Below are positions 27,408 through 36,526 of a stretch of DNA of 64,000 nt, piece after piece; the stretch's first letter is position 1, and the number at the start of each line of letters is the position of its first letter. A program made the position numbers and the translations under genes. Below the pieces are notes generated by a model. That model was not told the DNA's origin and searched no databases. It saw only the letters and a list, made by a program, of their open reading frames with translations. The stretch comes from Streptococcus macacae NCTC 11558 (lineage in GTDB: Bacteria; Bacillota; Bacilli; Lactobacillales; Streptococcaceae), in the NCBI RefSeq assembly GCF_000187995.2, contig NZ_AEUW02000001.1:1054001-1118000 (forward strand). The letters are read 5' to 3'.

Positions 27408-27681
27408 GTTCAAAAATTAAAAAAACAGTTAAGACAGCCAGGCAATCTGTATCGCTTAGATTCCTATTTTAAACGTATAAACCTCAAAATGCACCTCCCC
27501 AATAAGTGATTATAAGGTTAGCAGCAAGTGAAGTCTCTATATCTGATCCAGCCGATGCCTCATCAAGACTACTATTATAGTCCATAATCCGCAATGAGAA
27601 GGATGGCAAGAATAATAACCATCACTTCATCAGAAATAGCAATAGCGTTAAAATTTCTTAGCCTTATGATTTATCTCATGT
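27408..27681. other. intergenic stretch between nagB and queA promoters
   Basis: No supported gene. A 33-codon minus-strand reading frame at 27484-27585 lacks a good RBS and resembles nothing I know. No other clear signal is visible. Confidence 0.4.
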
Positions 27682-27687
27682 TATAAT
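27679..27687 (+). promoter_or_regulatory. extended -10 promoter of queA
   Basis: TGTTATAAT ending 33 bases before the TTG start of queA. The -35 is weak. Confidence 0.55.
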
Positions 27688-27720
27688 AGATAAGCTACAT
27701 ATCTGATAAAGGAGAATGTC

Positions 27721-28749
27721 TTGAATACAAGTGACTTTGATTTTGATCTGCCTGAAGAATTAATTGCCCAAACACCTCTTAAACAGCGTGATAGTTCCAA
27801 GCTTTTAGTCATTGATCATCATCACAAAACAATGAAAGATACTCATTTTGACCATATCATTGATGAACTCAATCCAGGTGATGCTCTGGTCATGAATGAT
27901 ACACGTGTCCTGCCTGCCCGCCTTCATGGAGAAAAGATCGCAACCCACGGTCATGTGGAATTCCTGCTATTGAAAAATACTCAGGGAGACCAATGGGAAG
28001 TTCTAGCCAAACCGGCTAAACGACTAAAGATCGGCAGTCAAATTTCTTTTGGAGACGGCCGTTTGAAGGCGACAGTCAAAGAGGAGTTGGAGCACGGCGG
28101 GCGCATTGTAGAATTTTCTTATGACGGTATTTTTCTAGAAGTCTTGGAAAGCCTTGGAGAAATGCCTTTACCGCCTTACATTCATGAAAAATTAAAAGAC
28201 CGCGATCGTTATCAGACCGTTTATGCTAAAGAAAATGGCTCTGCTGCTGCTCCAACTGCTGGTCTTCACTTTACAGAAGATCTCTTAAGCAAAATTGAAG
28301 CTAAAGGTGTTAACTTAGTTTATCTGACCTTGCATGTCGGCTTAGGAACGTTTCGCCCAGTATCAGTTGATAATGTAGACGAACATCAAATGCATTCTGA
28401 ATTTTACAGTCTATCACAAGAAGCGGCTCAGACCCTAAAAAATGTTAAAGCAAGTGGCGGGCGCATTGTAGCTGTTGGAACAACCTCTATTCGTACCTTG
28501 GAGACTATTGGTAATAAATTTGCTGGTCACATTGAAGCAGACTCTGGCTGGACCAATATTTTTATCAAGCCAGGCTACCAATTTAAGATCGTTGATGCCT
28601 TCTCAACTAATTTTCATCTACCAAAGTCAACTCTGGTCATGCTAGTTTCTGCTTTTGCAGGCCGTGATTTTGTTCTTGAGGCTTACAAACATGCTGTTGA
28701 TAGTCATTACCGTTTTTTCAGCTTTGGCGATGCTATGTTTGTCAAATAA
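27721..28749 (+). CDS. queA: S-adenosylmethionine:tRNA ribosyltransferase-isomerase
   Basis: Transfers and isomerises the ribosyl group of SAM onto preQ1 in tRNA to form epoxyqueuosine. It has 342 residues, normal for QueA. Motifs: [20 protein letters not shown] at the N-terminus, [13 protein letters not shown], and [14 protein letters not shown]. The start is TTG at 27721, with AAAGGAG 6 bases upstream and no better in-frame start. It is monocistronic, with a TGTTATAAT promoter. Confidence 0.96.
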   Translation: MNTSDFDFDLPEELIAQTPLKQRDSSKLLVIDHHHKTMKDTHFDHIIDELNPGDALVMNDTRVLPARLHGEKIATHGHVEFLLLKNTQGDQWEVLAKPAKRLKIGSQISFGDGRLKATVKEELEHGGRIVEFSYDGIFLEVLESLGEMPLPPYIHEKLKDRDRYQTVYAKENGSAAAPTAGLHFTEDLLSKIEAKGVNLVYLTLHVGLGTFRPVSVDNVDEHQMHSEFYSLSQEAAQTLKNVKASGGRIVAVGTTSIRTLETIGNKFAGHIEADSGWTNIFIKPGYQFKIVDAFSTNFHLPKSTLVMLVSAFAGRDFVLEAYKHAVDSHYRFFSFGDAMFVK

Positions 28750-28829
28750 AAAGCAAATATAAAAAAGCTGCCTCTTTTTATATAGCATAGAAAGCAGCAC
28801 TTTTAAGTAAAAAGAGTAGGATTCCATCA

Positions 28830-28940
28830 TGATTTCATAGAAATTGATTTGTCGTCCTACTCTCGCATAGTTGAATCGGAGTCAGCTTTGTTGGTCATCT
28901 CAAACAGTCCAGGGTACTGTTAAAGGTGTAGCCTCAAAAA
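28830..28940. repeat. degraded copy of the streptococcal intergenic repeat
   Basis: GAGTAGGATTCC...GTCGTCCTACTC forms an imperfect hairpin, followed by TCGCATAGTTGAATC and AAACAGTCCAGGGTACTGTT. It corresponds to the CCCGCACAGCTGAATAGG and AAACAGTTCACAGGACTGTTT parts of the element at 1060-1400. No gene lies in this gap. Confidence 0.45.
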
Positions 28941-29032
28941 ACAAAAGGCAAGAATGACAATTAGTCACTGCATCAAGCTGTTATGTCTCTTTTATCTAAG
29001 CAGGTTAGTACTTCTATCCTGGACTCACAGTA

Positions 29033-29578
29033 CTATTTAATCCCCATTAATTTACGCAATTCTGGAATTCTTTGCAGCTGTGGCATAATGAGCATTGTTA
29101 CTATAATCCTAATAGGAAGTTCCAAAATTTTGACAGCACGGGCAGCATATAGAGCTATAAAAGGAATTTTATAATACCAATGAAGAGCCAAAGGGGTCAA
29201 AAAGAAGGTAGACACAGCCAAATTAATCAAGCTAGCTAGACTGACATAGACCCAGTCTCTCCATTGGTTGACCTTAATTTCCTTACCATAGAAGAAATAG
29301 CCGTACATGAAACCCTGCAAAGCTTCAATTAAAGTGAACCATATAATAAAATCTCCCTTTCCTGATAGTAAAAAGGAAATAATATCCCAAAGTCCTAAAG
29401 TAAAAAAAGAAATGACCGGCCCGGCAATACTTCCTATAATGGTATTGTCAATAAAATTAGGGCTGATCTGCAGAAGCTTATTGCCAAAACTAAATTTGCC
29501 TAAAATAAAATTTAAAGCCAAAAGGACAGCAATAGCCGTCATTAAGTGAACGGTTAACTTGGGTGTTTTTATTTTCAT
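29033..29578 (-). CDS. folT: folate ECF transporter S component
   Basis: Membrane substrate-binding subunit of 181 residues with six hydrophobic segments; it works with the shared EcfA/A'/T energy module encoded elsewhere. Family features: PKLTVHLMTAIAVLLALNFI at the start, GPVISFFTLGLWDIISFLL and IEALQGFMYGYFFYG. The ATG at 29578 follows RBS GGAGC. A THF riboswitch directly upstream independently supports folate as the substrate. Confidence 0.93.
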   Translation of the reverse strand: MKIKTPKLTVHLMTAIAVLLALNFILGKFSFGNKLLQISPNFIDNTIIGSIAGPVISFFTLGLWDIISFLLSGKGDFIIWFTLIEALQGFMYGYFFYGKEIKVNQWRDWVYVSLASLINLAVSTFFLTPLALHWYYKIPFIALYAARAVKILELPIRIIVTMLIMPQLQRIPELRKLMGIK

Positions 29579-29583
29579 ATGTT

Positions 29584-29605
29584 GCTCCTTTATCTTAATC
29601 GGAGC
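29584..29605 (-). promoter_or_regulatory. folT RBS-sequestering hairpin
   Basis: GCTCC (minus strand, 29601-29605) can pair with the RBS GGAGC (29584-29588). It lies between the aptamer and the start codon and is the likely expression platform. Confidence 0.65.
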
Positions 29606-29623
29606 TGCCAAAAAGAATTTCGA

Positions 29624-29710
29624 CAGCGGATGCAATGATTTACCGCGCTTTAAGCTTCGTTATGTGGCAACATCCCATCCACATACACTTAACGCAAACC
29701 ATCTACTCTG
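29624..29710 (-). promoter_or_regulatory. THF (tetrahydrofolate) riboswitch
   Basis: The minus-strand sequence follows the THF-I aptamer consensus closely: AGAGTAGATG, then GCGTTAAGTG, GGGATGTTGCCAC, AACGAAGC and ATCATTGCATCCGCT. The aptamer precedes folT by about 45 bases and would lower its translation when reduced folate is plentiful. Confidence 0.93.
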
Positions 29711-29789
29711 TGCAAATCACTTTGCTTTACTAGTTTATCACATTCCTTGGCATAACACCATAGCCTAAATGCTAACTAAACCAAGCTTT

Positions 29790-29814
29790 AAAAAAAAAGA
29801 GCCTGTTCAGCTCT
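29790..29814 (-). terminator. terminator after the serine hydrolase gene
   Basis: Minus strand: AGAGC, 7-base loop, GCTCT, then T8. The remainder of 29711-29930 holds no gene. Confidence 0.7.
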
Positions 29815-29930
29815 CCAAGTATCTATATAAGACAGGAATTAATAAATACTTCTTGATGAGATCAAGCTCAGTACAGCATTTTAGCACAGACAAGTTCCTT
29901 CTCCTGCTTATCCTATAATTATAAAACTCT

Positions 29931-30998
29931 TTAGGGGTTTTGATTCACACGATGCCATTCATTGATGACATAGGTCAGCTGGCAGAGTTGATTATAACCA
30001 AGATCATTAACTTCTGAGCTTTCTGAAGTTGATCCTCCAAGTCCAGCAGTATATAAAGCAATAAGATAAGGCGTTTGTTCATTTACCACAGCATCAATAT
30101 TAAGGGCTTCCCTAACATAGCCTGGCTTTTGGAAAATTTGAATATCGGGCAGATAAGTTTTATAGTAAAGCCCTGAAAAAGACTGACCTAAAAATTTTAA
30201 AATATCCGTATACTTATCTCTTTGATTCCACAAATGGTCAAGAACTTGAATATAATAGTCTGTCGTCGTTTTATTGCCGCTGTTTAAGTCAATCGTTTTA
30301 AGATCTGCTTTAGATTTTCCATAACGATCAAACATAGAGTAGGCTTTTTCAAACCCACCTAACAAAGAGACCATAGCATGTGCCGGTGTATTTTCAGAAT
30401 AAACTAATGAATACTCTTGCATCTCTGAGATAGTCATATCATCTCCAAACTGTTTGCGATAAGCATTATATTCCCCTTCATATTCATAGTCTATTTTAGT
30501 AATATCATAGGCCTTATCCATTGATAGCTTACCTTCAGCAACCTGATCCACAATCAACATATTAAGCGGTAACTTATAGGTAGAACCAGCCGTCATAGGC
30601 TGAGTCTCATTCATTGAAATGATCTCACCCGTAGCCGTATTTTTATAAGAAAAAGCGACAGCCGAAGGGTCAATCCCCATTTCATTCATATAAGTCTGAA
30701 CCACTTGCGGCAGGGTCATATTAGCATAATCATAATGAAGATTAAGAGCATCCATTCTCTCCATATCAGCATTCATAACAGCCTGTTTTTCTTCCATCGT
30801 TTTTTCCGCTACTTTAGGTTTAGGATTTTGCTTTGTGCTTCTCTTTTTCGTATCCTTATCAGACCCTTTTTGTTTTTCAATTTTCATCGAATTTCCGGTT
30901 ATATAGCGTTTAATCTGCTTCGAATGTCCCGCCAAAGCAAATACAAGAACAGCTATAGCAAGCAGCACTCCAGAAATAATGAACTTCTTTTTATCCAC
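29931..30998 (-). CDS. membrane-anchored serine hydrolase, class A beta-lactamase fold
   Basis: A 355-residue extracytoplasmic protein. An N-terminal membrane segment (about 6-25) anchors it, followed by a basic linker rich in Lys, Gln and Thr. The catalytic domain has STYK in TAGSTYKLPL, SEN as the SxN motif in LVYSENTPAH, and KPG in FQKPGYVRE in place of KTG. Streptococcal members of this type are cell-wall or penicillin-binding-related proteins rather than resistance enzymes. Exact substrate is unknown. It lies downstream of sodA on the same strand but has a terminator between. Confidence 0.8.
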   Translation of the reverse strand: MDKKKFIISGVLLAIAVLVFALAGHSKQIKRYITGNSMKIEKQKGSDKDTKKRSTKQNPKPKVAEKTMEEKQAVMNADMERMDALNLHYDYANMTLPQVVQTYMNEMGIDPSAVAFSYKNTATGEIISMNETQPMTAGSTYKLPLNMLIVDQVAEGKLSMDKAYDITKIDYEYEGEYNAYRKQFGDDMTISEMQEYSLVYSENTPAHAMVSLLGGFEKAYSMFDRYGKSKADLKTIDLNSGNKTTTDYYIQVLDHLWNQRDKYTDILKFLGQSFSGLYYKTYLPDIQIFQKPGYVREALNIDAVVNEQTPYLIALYTAGLGGSTSESSEVNDLGYNQLCQLTYVINEWHRVNQNP

Positions 30999-31085
30999 TG
31001 TCTTCTCCTAACTTTCCTATTATTATAAAAGACTATTAAAAGAATGACAAGGCTATTAAAGAAAAAGATGAAAATTTTTAATTTC

Positions 31086-31142
31086 ATACAAAAAAACATC
31101 CCAAAAGGAGAAATGTTAACTCACTTTGAGATGTTTTTTGTA
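31086..31142 (-). terminator. terminator after sodA
   Basis: ACAAAAAAACATC and GATGTTTTTTGT form a stem around a 29-base loop; T-rich on both strands. Confidence 0.6.
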
Positions 31143-31208
31143 TCTAACATGCAAATATAATTTTTCATTCTGCAGAATCAATTAAAGCCACAAACTTGAT
31201 AAACGAGT

Positions 31209-31814
31209 CTATTTAGCTGCAGCGTATAGTTCAGCAACTTTATTCCAATTAATAATTTCAAAGAATGCTTTAATATAATTTGGACGAACATTACGGTATT
31301 TAAGATAATAGGCATGTTCCCAAACATCAAGCGCTAGGATTGGCTTTAGCCCTTGTGAAATTGGCGTATCTTGATTAGCCGTTGAAATCACTTCAAGCTT
31401 CCCTTGGCGGTTGACAACCAGCCAAGCCCAGCCAGAACCAAAGCGAGTCGTCGCAGCAGTTGTAAATGCTTCTTTAAAAGCGTCAAAAGAGCCAAAAGAA
31501 TCATTAATAGCTGCAGCCACTTCTTCAGTGATTTCTGTTTTTTCTGGGGAAAGCAATTCCCAAAAAAGAGAGTGGTTAAGATGACCGCCGCCATTATTAA
31601 TCAAAGCCTGACGAATATCCTCAGGAATCTTCTCAACATCTGCCAGTAAGCCTTCTAAATCTTCACCTATTTCTGGGTGTTTTTCCAATGCAGCATTAGC
31701 ATTAGCAACATAAGTGGCATGATGTTTATCATGGTGAAGCGTCATTGTTTCTTTATCAAAATACGGTTCAAGCGCATCATATGTATATGGTAGGTCTGGC
31801 AAAATAATAGCCAT
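31209..31814 (-). CDS. sodA: superoxide dismutase (Mn/Fe)
   Basis: Dismutates superoxide in the cytoplasm. It has 201 residues. Metal ligands are visible in order: H27 in [10 protein letters not shown], the histidine of [11 protein letters not shown], and D and H in the signature [11 protein letters not shown]. Streptococcal enzymes of this type accept Mn or Fe; S. mutans Sod is cambialistic. RBS AGAGGAAA precedes the ATG at 31814. It has its own promoter behind holA. Confidence 0.96.
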   Translation of the reverse strand: MAIILPDLPYTYDALEPYFDKETMTLHHDKHHATYVANANAALEKHPEIGEDLEGLLADVEKIPEDIRQALINNGGGHLNHSLFWELLSPEKTEITEEVAAAINDSFGSFDAFKEAFTTAATTRFGSGWAWLVVNRQGKLEVISTANQDTPISQGLKPILALDVWEHAYYLKYRNVRPNYIKAFFEIINWNKVAELYAAAK

Positions 31815-31846
31815 ATTAATTTCCTCTTTTCATTTAATATGAGCCC

Positions 31847-31875
31847 ATCATATCAAAAATTAATAGAGCTTACAA
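31847..31875 (-). promoter_or_regulatory. sodA promoter
   Basis: Minus-strand TTGTAA (31870-31875), 17-bp spacer, TATGAT (31847-31852), just downstream of the holA stop. Confidence 0.65.
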
Positions 31876-31884
31876 ATTTTTAGC

Positions 31885-32922
31885 TTACTTTTTTGCGCCC
31901 GCCATTTTTAAAATAACAAGATCAAATAAATAATCCTTGTCATAGACACCCGTCTTTATTTGATAATCCGTTTCAATAAGATAAATCAAACACTGTTTTA
32001 AATAAGATAAAGATAAAGTCCTTGAATCTCTCAGTGCATATTTAACCTGATAAGGGTTAACTTTACGCCCAAGATAATGGGACAGATCTGTAACTATCTG
32101 TTGCTCAGGTTTGTTCTGATTAGCTAATATTTTAATTTGTGCAAACAGCCGAAACTGTCCCAGCATGATAGCAATTAGCTTTATTTCATCTTCTCCTTGC
32201 AAACGTAAATCTCTCACCAAATCATAAGCAGCCTCAATTTTACCTGATAGAACCAGCTGAGTCAGATCAAAAATATTATCTTGCAAGGTTTTAGGAATAG
32301 CTTCCTTAATATCTTGGCTTGTAATTTGTCCATTCTTTTTATAAGACTTCAAAAAAATCAGATTTTTATCCATTTCACTAAAATCTAAATTTGATTTTAG
32401 CATAAGTTCATTGAAGGCACCTGATGCAAAACTAAGTCCATCCTGATGCGCTCGTTTTTGGAAATAAGTTTTCAGCTCCGCTTCTTTTAAAGGATTCGCC
32501 TGCAATATCTGAGCATCACGCTTTAGCCGTTTAACCAAGCGCCTCTTTCCATCTAACTTACCAGCAGCACAGATGACCAACTTTGTACTGTCTAATGGAT
32601 TTCCTAAATAATCTTCAAAGCGTTTTAAACTCTGCTCATTAAGATAAGATCTTTTATCCGTTGTCAGATCAAAAAAATGATCAAAAATAACTATTTTCTG
32701 ATCTGCAAAAAAAGGAAGACTCTCCAAATCTATTGCAGCATCTTGATAATCCGTTTCAGACATATCAAAATAGGAATAAGCTAAATCACTGGGATCAAAT
32801 GCAATTTTGTCTAAAAAAGCCTGCTTTAGCTGAACATATTGACCAAGATCTTCCCCCGTTAAAACCGTTACCGGAGCTAGGTTCTCCTTCTGCAAAGTTT
32901 CTAGCATTTCTATAGCAATCAT
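31885..32922 (-). CDS. holA: DNA polymerase III delta subunit
   Basis: Opens the beta clamp in the clamp-loader complex at the replication fork. The 345 residues follow the HolA pattern: VTVLTGEDLGQYVQLKQAF, DPSDLAYSYFDMSE, FFADQKIVIFDHF, and the C-terminal collar region DKDYLFDLVILKMA. There is no RBS. A TTTGTTATAAT promoter element ends 7 bases before the A of the start codon, so transcription is predicted to begin on the ATG itself. Confidence 0.9.
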   Translation of the reverse strand: MIAIEMLETLQKENLAPVTVLTGEDLGQYVQLKQAFLDKIAFDPSDLAYSYFDMSETDYQDAAIDLESLPFFADQKIVIFDHFFDLTTDKRSYLNEQSLKRFEDYLGNPLDSTKLVICAAGKLDGKRRLVKRLKRDAQILQANPLKEAELKTYFQKRAHQDGLSFASGAFNELMLKSNLDFSEMDKNLIFLKSYKKNGQITSQDIKEAIPKTLQDNIFDLTQLVLSGKIEAAYDLVRDLRLQGEDEIKLIAIMLGQFRLFAQIKILANQNKPEQQIVTDLSHYLGRKVNPYQVKYALRDSRTLSLSYLKQCLIYLIETDYQIKTGVYDKDYLFDLVILKMAGAKK

Positions 32923-32928
32923 ATTTTT

Positions 32929-32937
32929 ATTATAACA
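32929..32937 (-). promoter_or_regulatory. extended -10 giving a predicted leaderless holA transcript
   Basis: Minus-strand TGTTATAAT, then AAAAAT, then ATG. The spacing is identical to the O-methyltransferase gene at 15175. Confidence 0.6.
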
Positions 32938-32939
32938 AA

Positions 32940-33270
32940 TTTTGATTTAGCCTGTACGTCATAAACTTTGGCATCTTTTATATTTTGAATTATTATATAC
33001 GATACCATTGCTTATAAAAAGGATGCGAAGCCTAAAAATCAAAAGATGAGAAGGACAATCAATAGCAGCTGTGGTGTTAAAGCACCTAATGGATTTGTGA
33101 AAAGGCAAGGCAAAGGCTTGGCCTAAGCTCTTCCTCATTTTTTATTTTTAGGTTAGCTTATTATTTTTCTTCCACATCATTGGCTAATTATTTTTGCTTG
33201 GTCTTGTTTTTTATAGTAAAAAAGAAAGCAAGCAGTTGCTGATTCAAAGTTTTTACAAAAAAATAGGGTA
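32940..33270. other. intergenic stretch between holA and the DUF805 gene
   Basis: No ORF of interest. AAGATGAGAAG...CTTCCTCATTTTTT makes a loose long-range pairing around GC-richer sequence near 33000-33140; possibly a decayed repeat. Nothing firmer is visible. Confidence 0.35.
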
Positions 33271-33297
33271 GGACACATTTTGTCCCAACCTATTTAT
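33271..33297 (-). terminator. terminator after the DUF805 gene
   Basis: AAATAGG...GGACA pairs with TGTCC...CCTATTT around a short loop. Confidence 0.65.
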
Positions 33298-33300
33298 ATA

Positions 33301-33963
33301 TTATTGATTGCTTGGGTTTTGTTGGTCTGCAGCTGACTGTGAAGGTTCTGCTGCTTGTGGCTGTGACGCAGCTGGCTGCATAGGTGCCTGCGGTTGTTGT
33401 GGCGTAACTGGCTGTACAGGTGCTTGATAAGGCTTAGTTGGTTGGCAAAGCAAAAGAGTGTAAAAAATACCAGCAAACATTACTAAAAGCATAATAATTG
33501 CACGCAAGAAAGGTATAAGTATTAAGAATGAACAGATACTTGCTCCTACTGGAATAAAGATCAATGACCAGTGGAAGCCTGCGTCACGTAAACGACGTAC
33601 TTGCATAGCAATACTTGGCAAAAATATAGCCAGTCCAAAAAGTAAGATAAGAACAAAAAGAATAATCACATCAATTGAGAAAATAGATGAGAAGGCATCT
33701 TTTTGATTTGTAATTGTATTTAAACCATTGCTATAGTAGTCAGATGAATTACCAAATTTATCTGAAAAACTATTGCTTATACTTGATGACATCGCAAGCG
33801 GCCAATACTTTAAAAAATTTGACAAATAAATAGACCATGCCGTATAGACAAATGGCAAAAGAATCAAGCCATTAGCTAAATTAGCAAACCAAAAATCGGA
33901 ACGATTAGTCCTACCTGTGAAATTAACATAATTGATCCAGAATTTCTTAAATGCGCTAAACAT
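33301..33963 (-). CDS. DUF805 membrane protein with a Gln/Pro-rich tail
   Basis: A 220-residue membrane protein. The start FKKFWINYVNFTGRTNRSDFW is the DUF805 hallmark, followed by about four hydrophobic segments and the conserved VRRLRDAGFHW turn. Residues from about 170 form a low-complexity tail built from Gln, Pro and Ala repeats (for example QPVTPQQPQAPMQPAASQ), likely cytoplasmic and unstructured. No function is known. RBS GAGGTG precedes the ATG, with a TTGTTT-17-TATTCT promoter. Confidence 0.78.
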   Translation of the reverse strand: MFSAFKKFWINYVNFTGRTNRSDFWFANLANGLILLPFVYTAWSIYLSNFLKYWPLAMSSSISNSFSDKFGNSSDYYSNGLNTITNQKDAFSSIFSIDVIILFVLILLFGLAIFLPSIAMQVRRLRDAGFHWSLIFIPVGASICSFLILIPFLRAIIMLLVMFAGIFYTLLLCQPTKPYQAPVQPVTPQQPQAPMQPAASQPQAAEPSQSAADQQNPSNQ

Positions 33964-34287
33964 AAAATAGACACCTCTTTAATTTTTTACTTAACAAGAA
34001 TATCATATTTCTTATCGGAAAACAAGACTGTTCTCATATGAAGCATAGAAAGTTTAAAACTCTCTGCAGCTTAAATTGATCAGTTTTTAAAAAGGGAAAA
34101 TTCTATTTATGTCATAATTTTAAAAAAAATAATATATAAAGAATTTAATATTTAGATAAATTTCATAACCCTCTTTTCAAATACGCAACTGTTCCAATTA
34201 TATGTTGATAAGATACAGCATCTCAATTATGGTATCTTTTAATAAAAAAACAAGCAGTGATAAATAAGATGAAAGAAGATAAAGCTG
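33964..34287. other. AT-rich gap between DUF805 and comEC
   Basis: It contains the DUF805 promoter (near 33970-34030) and a weak hairpin, AAGATAC/GTATCTT, at 34209-34243 that may end the comEA-comEC transcript. No gene is seen. Confidence 0.4.
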
Positions 34288-35121
34288 CTATCTAACCGTC
34301 TCAATTTTCCATTTTTTGATCCCTCTAAAGCGAATTGCTCCTTCTTGATCTGTTCGATACACAATCATATGCTGCCTTTTGAAGCGTTCTAAAGTTTCAA
34401 GATGAGGATGTTTATAGCGATTATTTTTTCCTGCAGATATTAAAGCTAGCTTTGCTGATATAAAAGATAAAAATTTAAGACTGGAGCTTCCTTTGCTCCC
34501 ATGATGCCCTGCTTTTAAAACATCAGCAGGCAATGAAACATAGCTTCTCATTAATGCCTCTTCCCCTTCTTTTTCCAAATCTCCTGTAAATAAAAATGTT
34601 AAGTTAAGAAGCTGACCATAGAGAACAAGAGAATCATTATTTCCGCCGTCTCCTTTTTCAAAAGGATAGAGAATCTGCAGGCTAGTTCCCATAATAGGCA
34701 GCTTGTCTCCTGCTCTTACAACTTTAATCTTCTCCTTCATTTTTTTCAGACGCTTGACAAAATTAGGTTTTGTCAAGCTGCCGGAGCTCACAAGTATTTC
34801 TCTAATTTTAAATGACTTTGCCACAGTTTCCATATCTCCCATATGATCTGTATCCGTATGAGTCAAAACAAGCTGATCAATCGTATCTACACCTTGTGTT
34901 TTTAAATAAGGAATTAAAGTTTTTTCAGCATTAGCTGTCTGCAGGGCTCTCTGCCAACTAGCTTTTTTAGCAAATGCCACTTTGCCGCCAACATCAATTA
35001 AGATCGTCTTCCCTCTCATATCTCTTATAAAAATGCTGTCTCCTTGGCCAACATCAATCACTGTCACCTCATTATTTAATGGATATTTACTATAAAAAAA
35101 AAAGCAAAAAACAAAGGACAA
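34288..35121 (-). CDS. comEC: ComEC, C-terminal metallo-beta-lactamase-like part (split gene)
   Basis: The downstream half of the DNA-uptake channel protein comEC. This frame encodes the beta-lactamase-like domain: VIDVGQGDSIFI, the metal motif LTHTDTDHMGD, LKAGHHGSKGSSS and LALISAGKNN. The first residues of the displayed frame (MSFVFCFFF) are an artefact of the frame shift; real homology begins near SKYPLNNEVTVID. There is no RBS or credible start of its own, so it is probably made only if the frame is restored in the T10 run at 35094-35103. Confidence 0.85.
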   Translation of the reverse strand: MSFVFCFFFYSKYPLNNEVTVIDVGQGDSIFIRDMRGKTILIDVGGKVAFAKKASWQRALQTANAEKTLIPYLKTQGVDTIDQLVLTHTDTDHMGDMETVAKSFKIREILVSSGSLTKPNFVKRLKKMKEKIKVVRAGDKLPIMGTSLQILYPFEKGDGGNNDSLVLYGQLLNLTFLFTGDLEKEGEEALMRSYVSLPADVLKAGHHGSKGSSSLKFLSFISAKLALISAGKNNRYKHPHLETLERFKRQHMIVYRTDQEGAIRFRGIKKWKIETVR

Positions 35122-36526
35122 TGCTTACCGTTATCAATACTTTCTTTTGTTTTCGGTAATCATAAAGAACAGCTAAGAGAAATAAGCTTAATAAGAGTAT
35201 GCTCAATGATGGACTTCCCAAAACCAAAGGCCTGCTAAAATGACTATGAATAAAGATAATAACTTTTTCCAGAACAATAAAAGCAGGATTTAAACAATCT
35301 AATGTAAGAAAGGGAGATAGAAAGAAAGCTATAAGCAAAACAGGCAGCATTAAACAATCAAAAAGAAAAGAAAAGATAACCGTTAACAGCATGGACAGAG
35401 GCTGAAAGCTGCTAAAATACCACATTAATAACGGTAAAATTCCCGCAGACAAACTTAAAGTTTGTAAAACGAAACGTTTTATTTTTGAACATTTTTCAAA
35501 ATCTAAAATAAGCAGGATAAACGCAAATGCCAGGCTCAAAACACCTCCTGCCGTCAATAAGAAAGAAGGCATTAAAATCGCTAAAAGCAAAATGGTTAAA
35601 GCAAAACTATCTTGCTTTTTACAGCCTAGCTTGGATAGATAATTCTGAAGCAAGCTGCGAACAACAGATACTGAAAAGCCTGTTAAACCAGCATAAAGAA
35701 CAGAAAAAAGTATTTGCAAATAATTCAAATGTTCCTGCTCTGCCCCTAAACGTAAACTCCAATAACGCCACTTACCAATAAAAAAACTGACCTGCATTCC
35801 TGAAAGTGCAAAAAGATGAATAATCCCTAAATTGGAATAGATATTGCTCATTTCATCAAAAGATTTATCAAGATATCCCAAAAGTAAACCCGTCATATAA
35901 TGCTTCATTGGACTTGGAAATTTTTGCTGAATAGCCACAATAGCTTTGCGGCGCCATTCAGACAGCCAATCTTTTAAGGCCCAACTGGATTTAATCCTCA
36001 TAGCATTGATCCTTTTAATAGATACTAACCTATAAATTTTTTGTGTTTTTAAATAGTCTTGATAATCAAAGCCCTTAAAATTTCTCTTCCCTTCTGCTTC
36101 TGTTATATCAGCAGAAACATTGATAACAGTAAGTTTCCATAACTTTTCAAAATAAGCTTTTTCTTTTTTTGATTTCAAAGTATAAAAAGCCTGGTACAGC
36201 CTGTTCCCAGATTTTGCTTTAAACTGCAGCTGATCTCCATTAATGGTAATAGTATCTGGAATAAGCAATAGTTGCTTAATCTCAGTTGGAGATGTTCGAT
36301 AAGACGCCTCCATTTCTTGATGGTGATATAGAAAATAAAGACCAAAAGGGAGCAAAAAAAGTAATACTTTTAAACCCATTTTTTGCTTATATTGTAAAAA
36401 AAGAAAAAATAAAAGGCCTAAAAATAGAAAACAGACTATCAAAGAAAAACGATAAATCAGAAAATAAAGCAGAACTACTAGAAAAGCTAGATAAATCGGT
36501 TTAATAGGAAAGCATTTAATCAACAC
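35090..36526 (-). CDS. comEC: ComEC, N-terminal membrane part (split gene)
   Basis: The 478-residue upstream half of comEC, the inner-membrane channel that brings single-stranded DNA into the cell. Hydrophobic N-terminus, then an OB-fold-like region (about 80-170: LLLIPDTITINGDQLQFK...RNFKGFDYQDYLKTQ), then the ComEC/Rec2 membrane domain with LGIIHLFALSGMQVSF and TGFSVSVVRSLLQNYLSK. The frame stops right after a run of ten T. It overlaps comEA by 11 bases and should be ComX-controlled with it. Confidence 0.88.
   Translation of the reverse strand: MLIKCFPIKPIYLAFLVVLLYFLIYRFSLIVCFLFLGLLFFLFLQYKQKMGLKVLLFLLPFGLYFLYHHQEMEASYRTSPTEIKQLLLIPDTITINGDQLQFKAKSGNRLYQAFYTLKSKKEKAYFEKLWKLTVINVSADITEAEGKRNFKGFDYQDYLKTQKIYRLVSIKRINAMRIKSSWALKDWLSEWRRKAIVAIQQKFPSPMKHYMTGLLLGYLDKSFDEMSNIYSNLGIIHLFALSGMQVSFFIGKWRYWSLRLGAEQEHLNYLQILFSVLYAGLTGFSVSVVRSLLQNYLSKLGCKKQDSFALTILLLAILMPSFLLTAGGVLSLAFAFILLILDFEKCSKIKRFVLQTLSLSAGILPLLMWYFSSFQPLSMLLTVIFSFLFDCLMLPVLLIAFFLSPFLTLDCLNPAFIVLEKVIIFIHSHFSRPLVLGSPSLSILLLSLFLLAVLYDYRKQKKVLITVSIVLCFLLFFL

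Larger units (their letters stand above)
34288..36526 (-). pseudogene. comEC: comEC interrupted by a frameshift in a T10 run
   Basis: Together the two frames span 2239 bases, about 745 codons, the usual streptococcal ComEC length. Frame 1 ends in LLFFL-stop immediately after the run; deleting one T joins it in frame to YSKYPLNNEVTVID of the second half. Nothing else in the gene is damaged. It could be phase variation, transcriptional slippage, a fixed mutation or a sequencing error; the sequence alone cannot decide. Confidence 0.8.

Noticed and set aside
27484..27585. 33-codon minus-strand ORF (MDYNSSLDEASAG...YWGGAF) upstream of nagB
   Set aside because: No convincing RBS, no double-glycine leader, no regulator or exporter next to it and no family resemblance. 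It may be a coding relic.
33000..33140. GC-richer patch with long-range pairing between holA and the DUF805 gene
   Set aside because: Pairing is loose and no known RNA or repeat end is recognisable.
35090..35121. Programmed ribosomal frameshift as the explanation for comEC
   Set aside because: There is a T10 run but no visible stimulatory stem or internal RBS, and comEC is normally one frame. Slippage of a polymerase or mutation is more economical.
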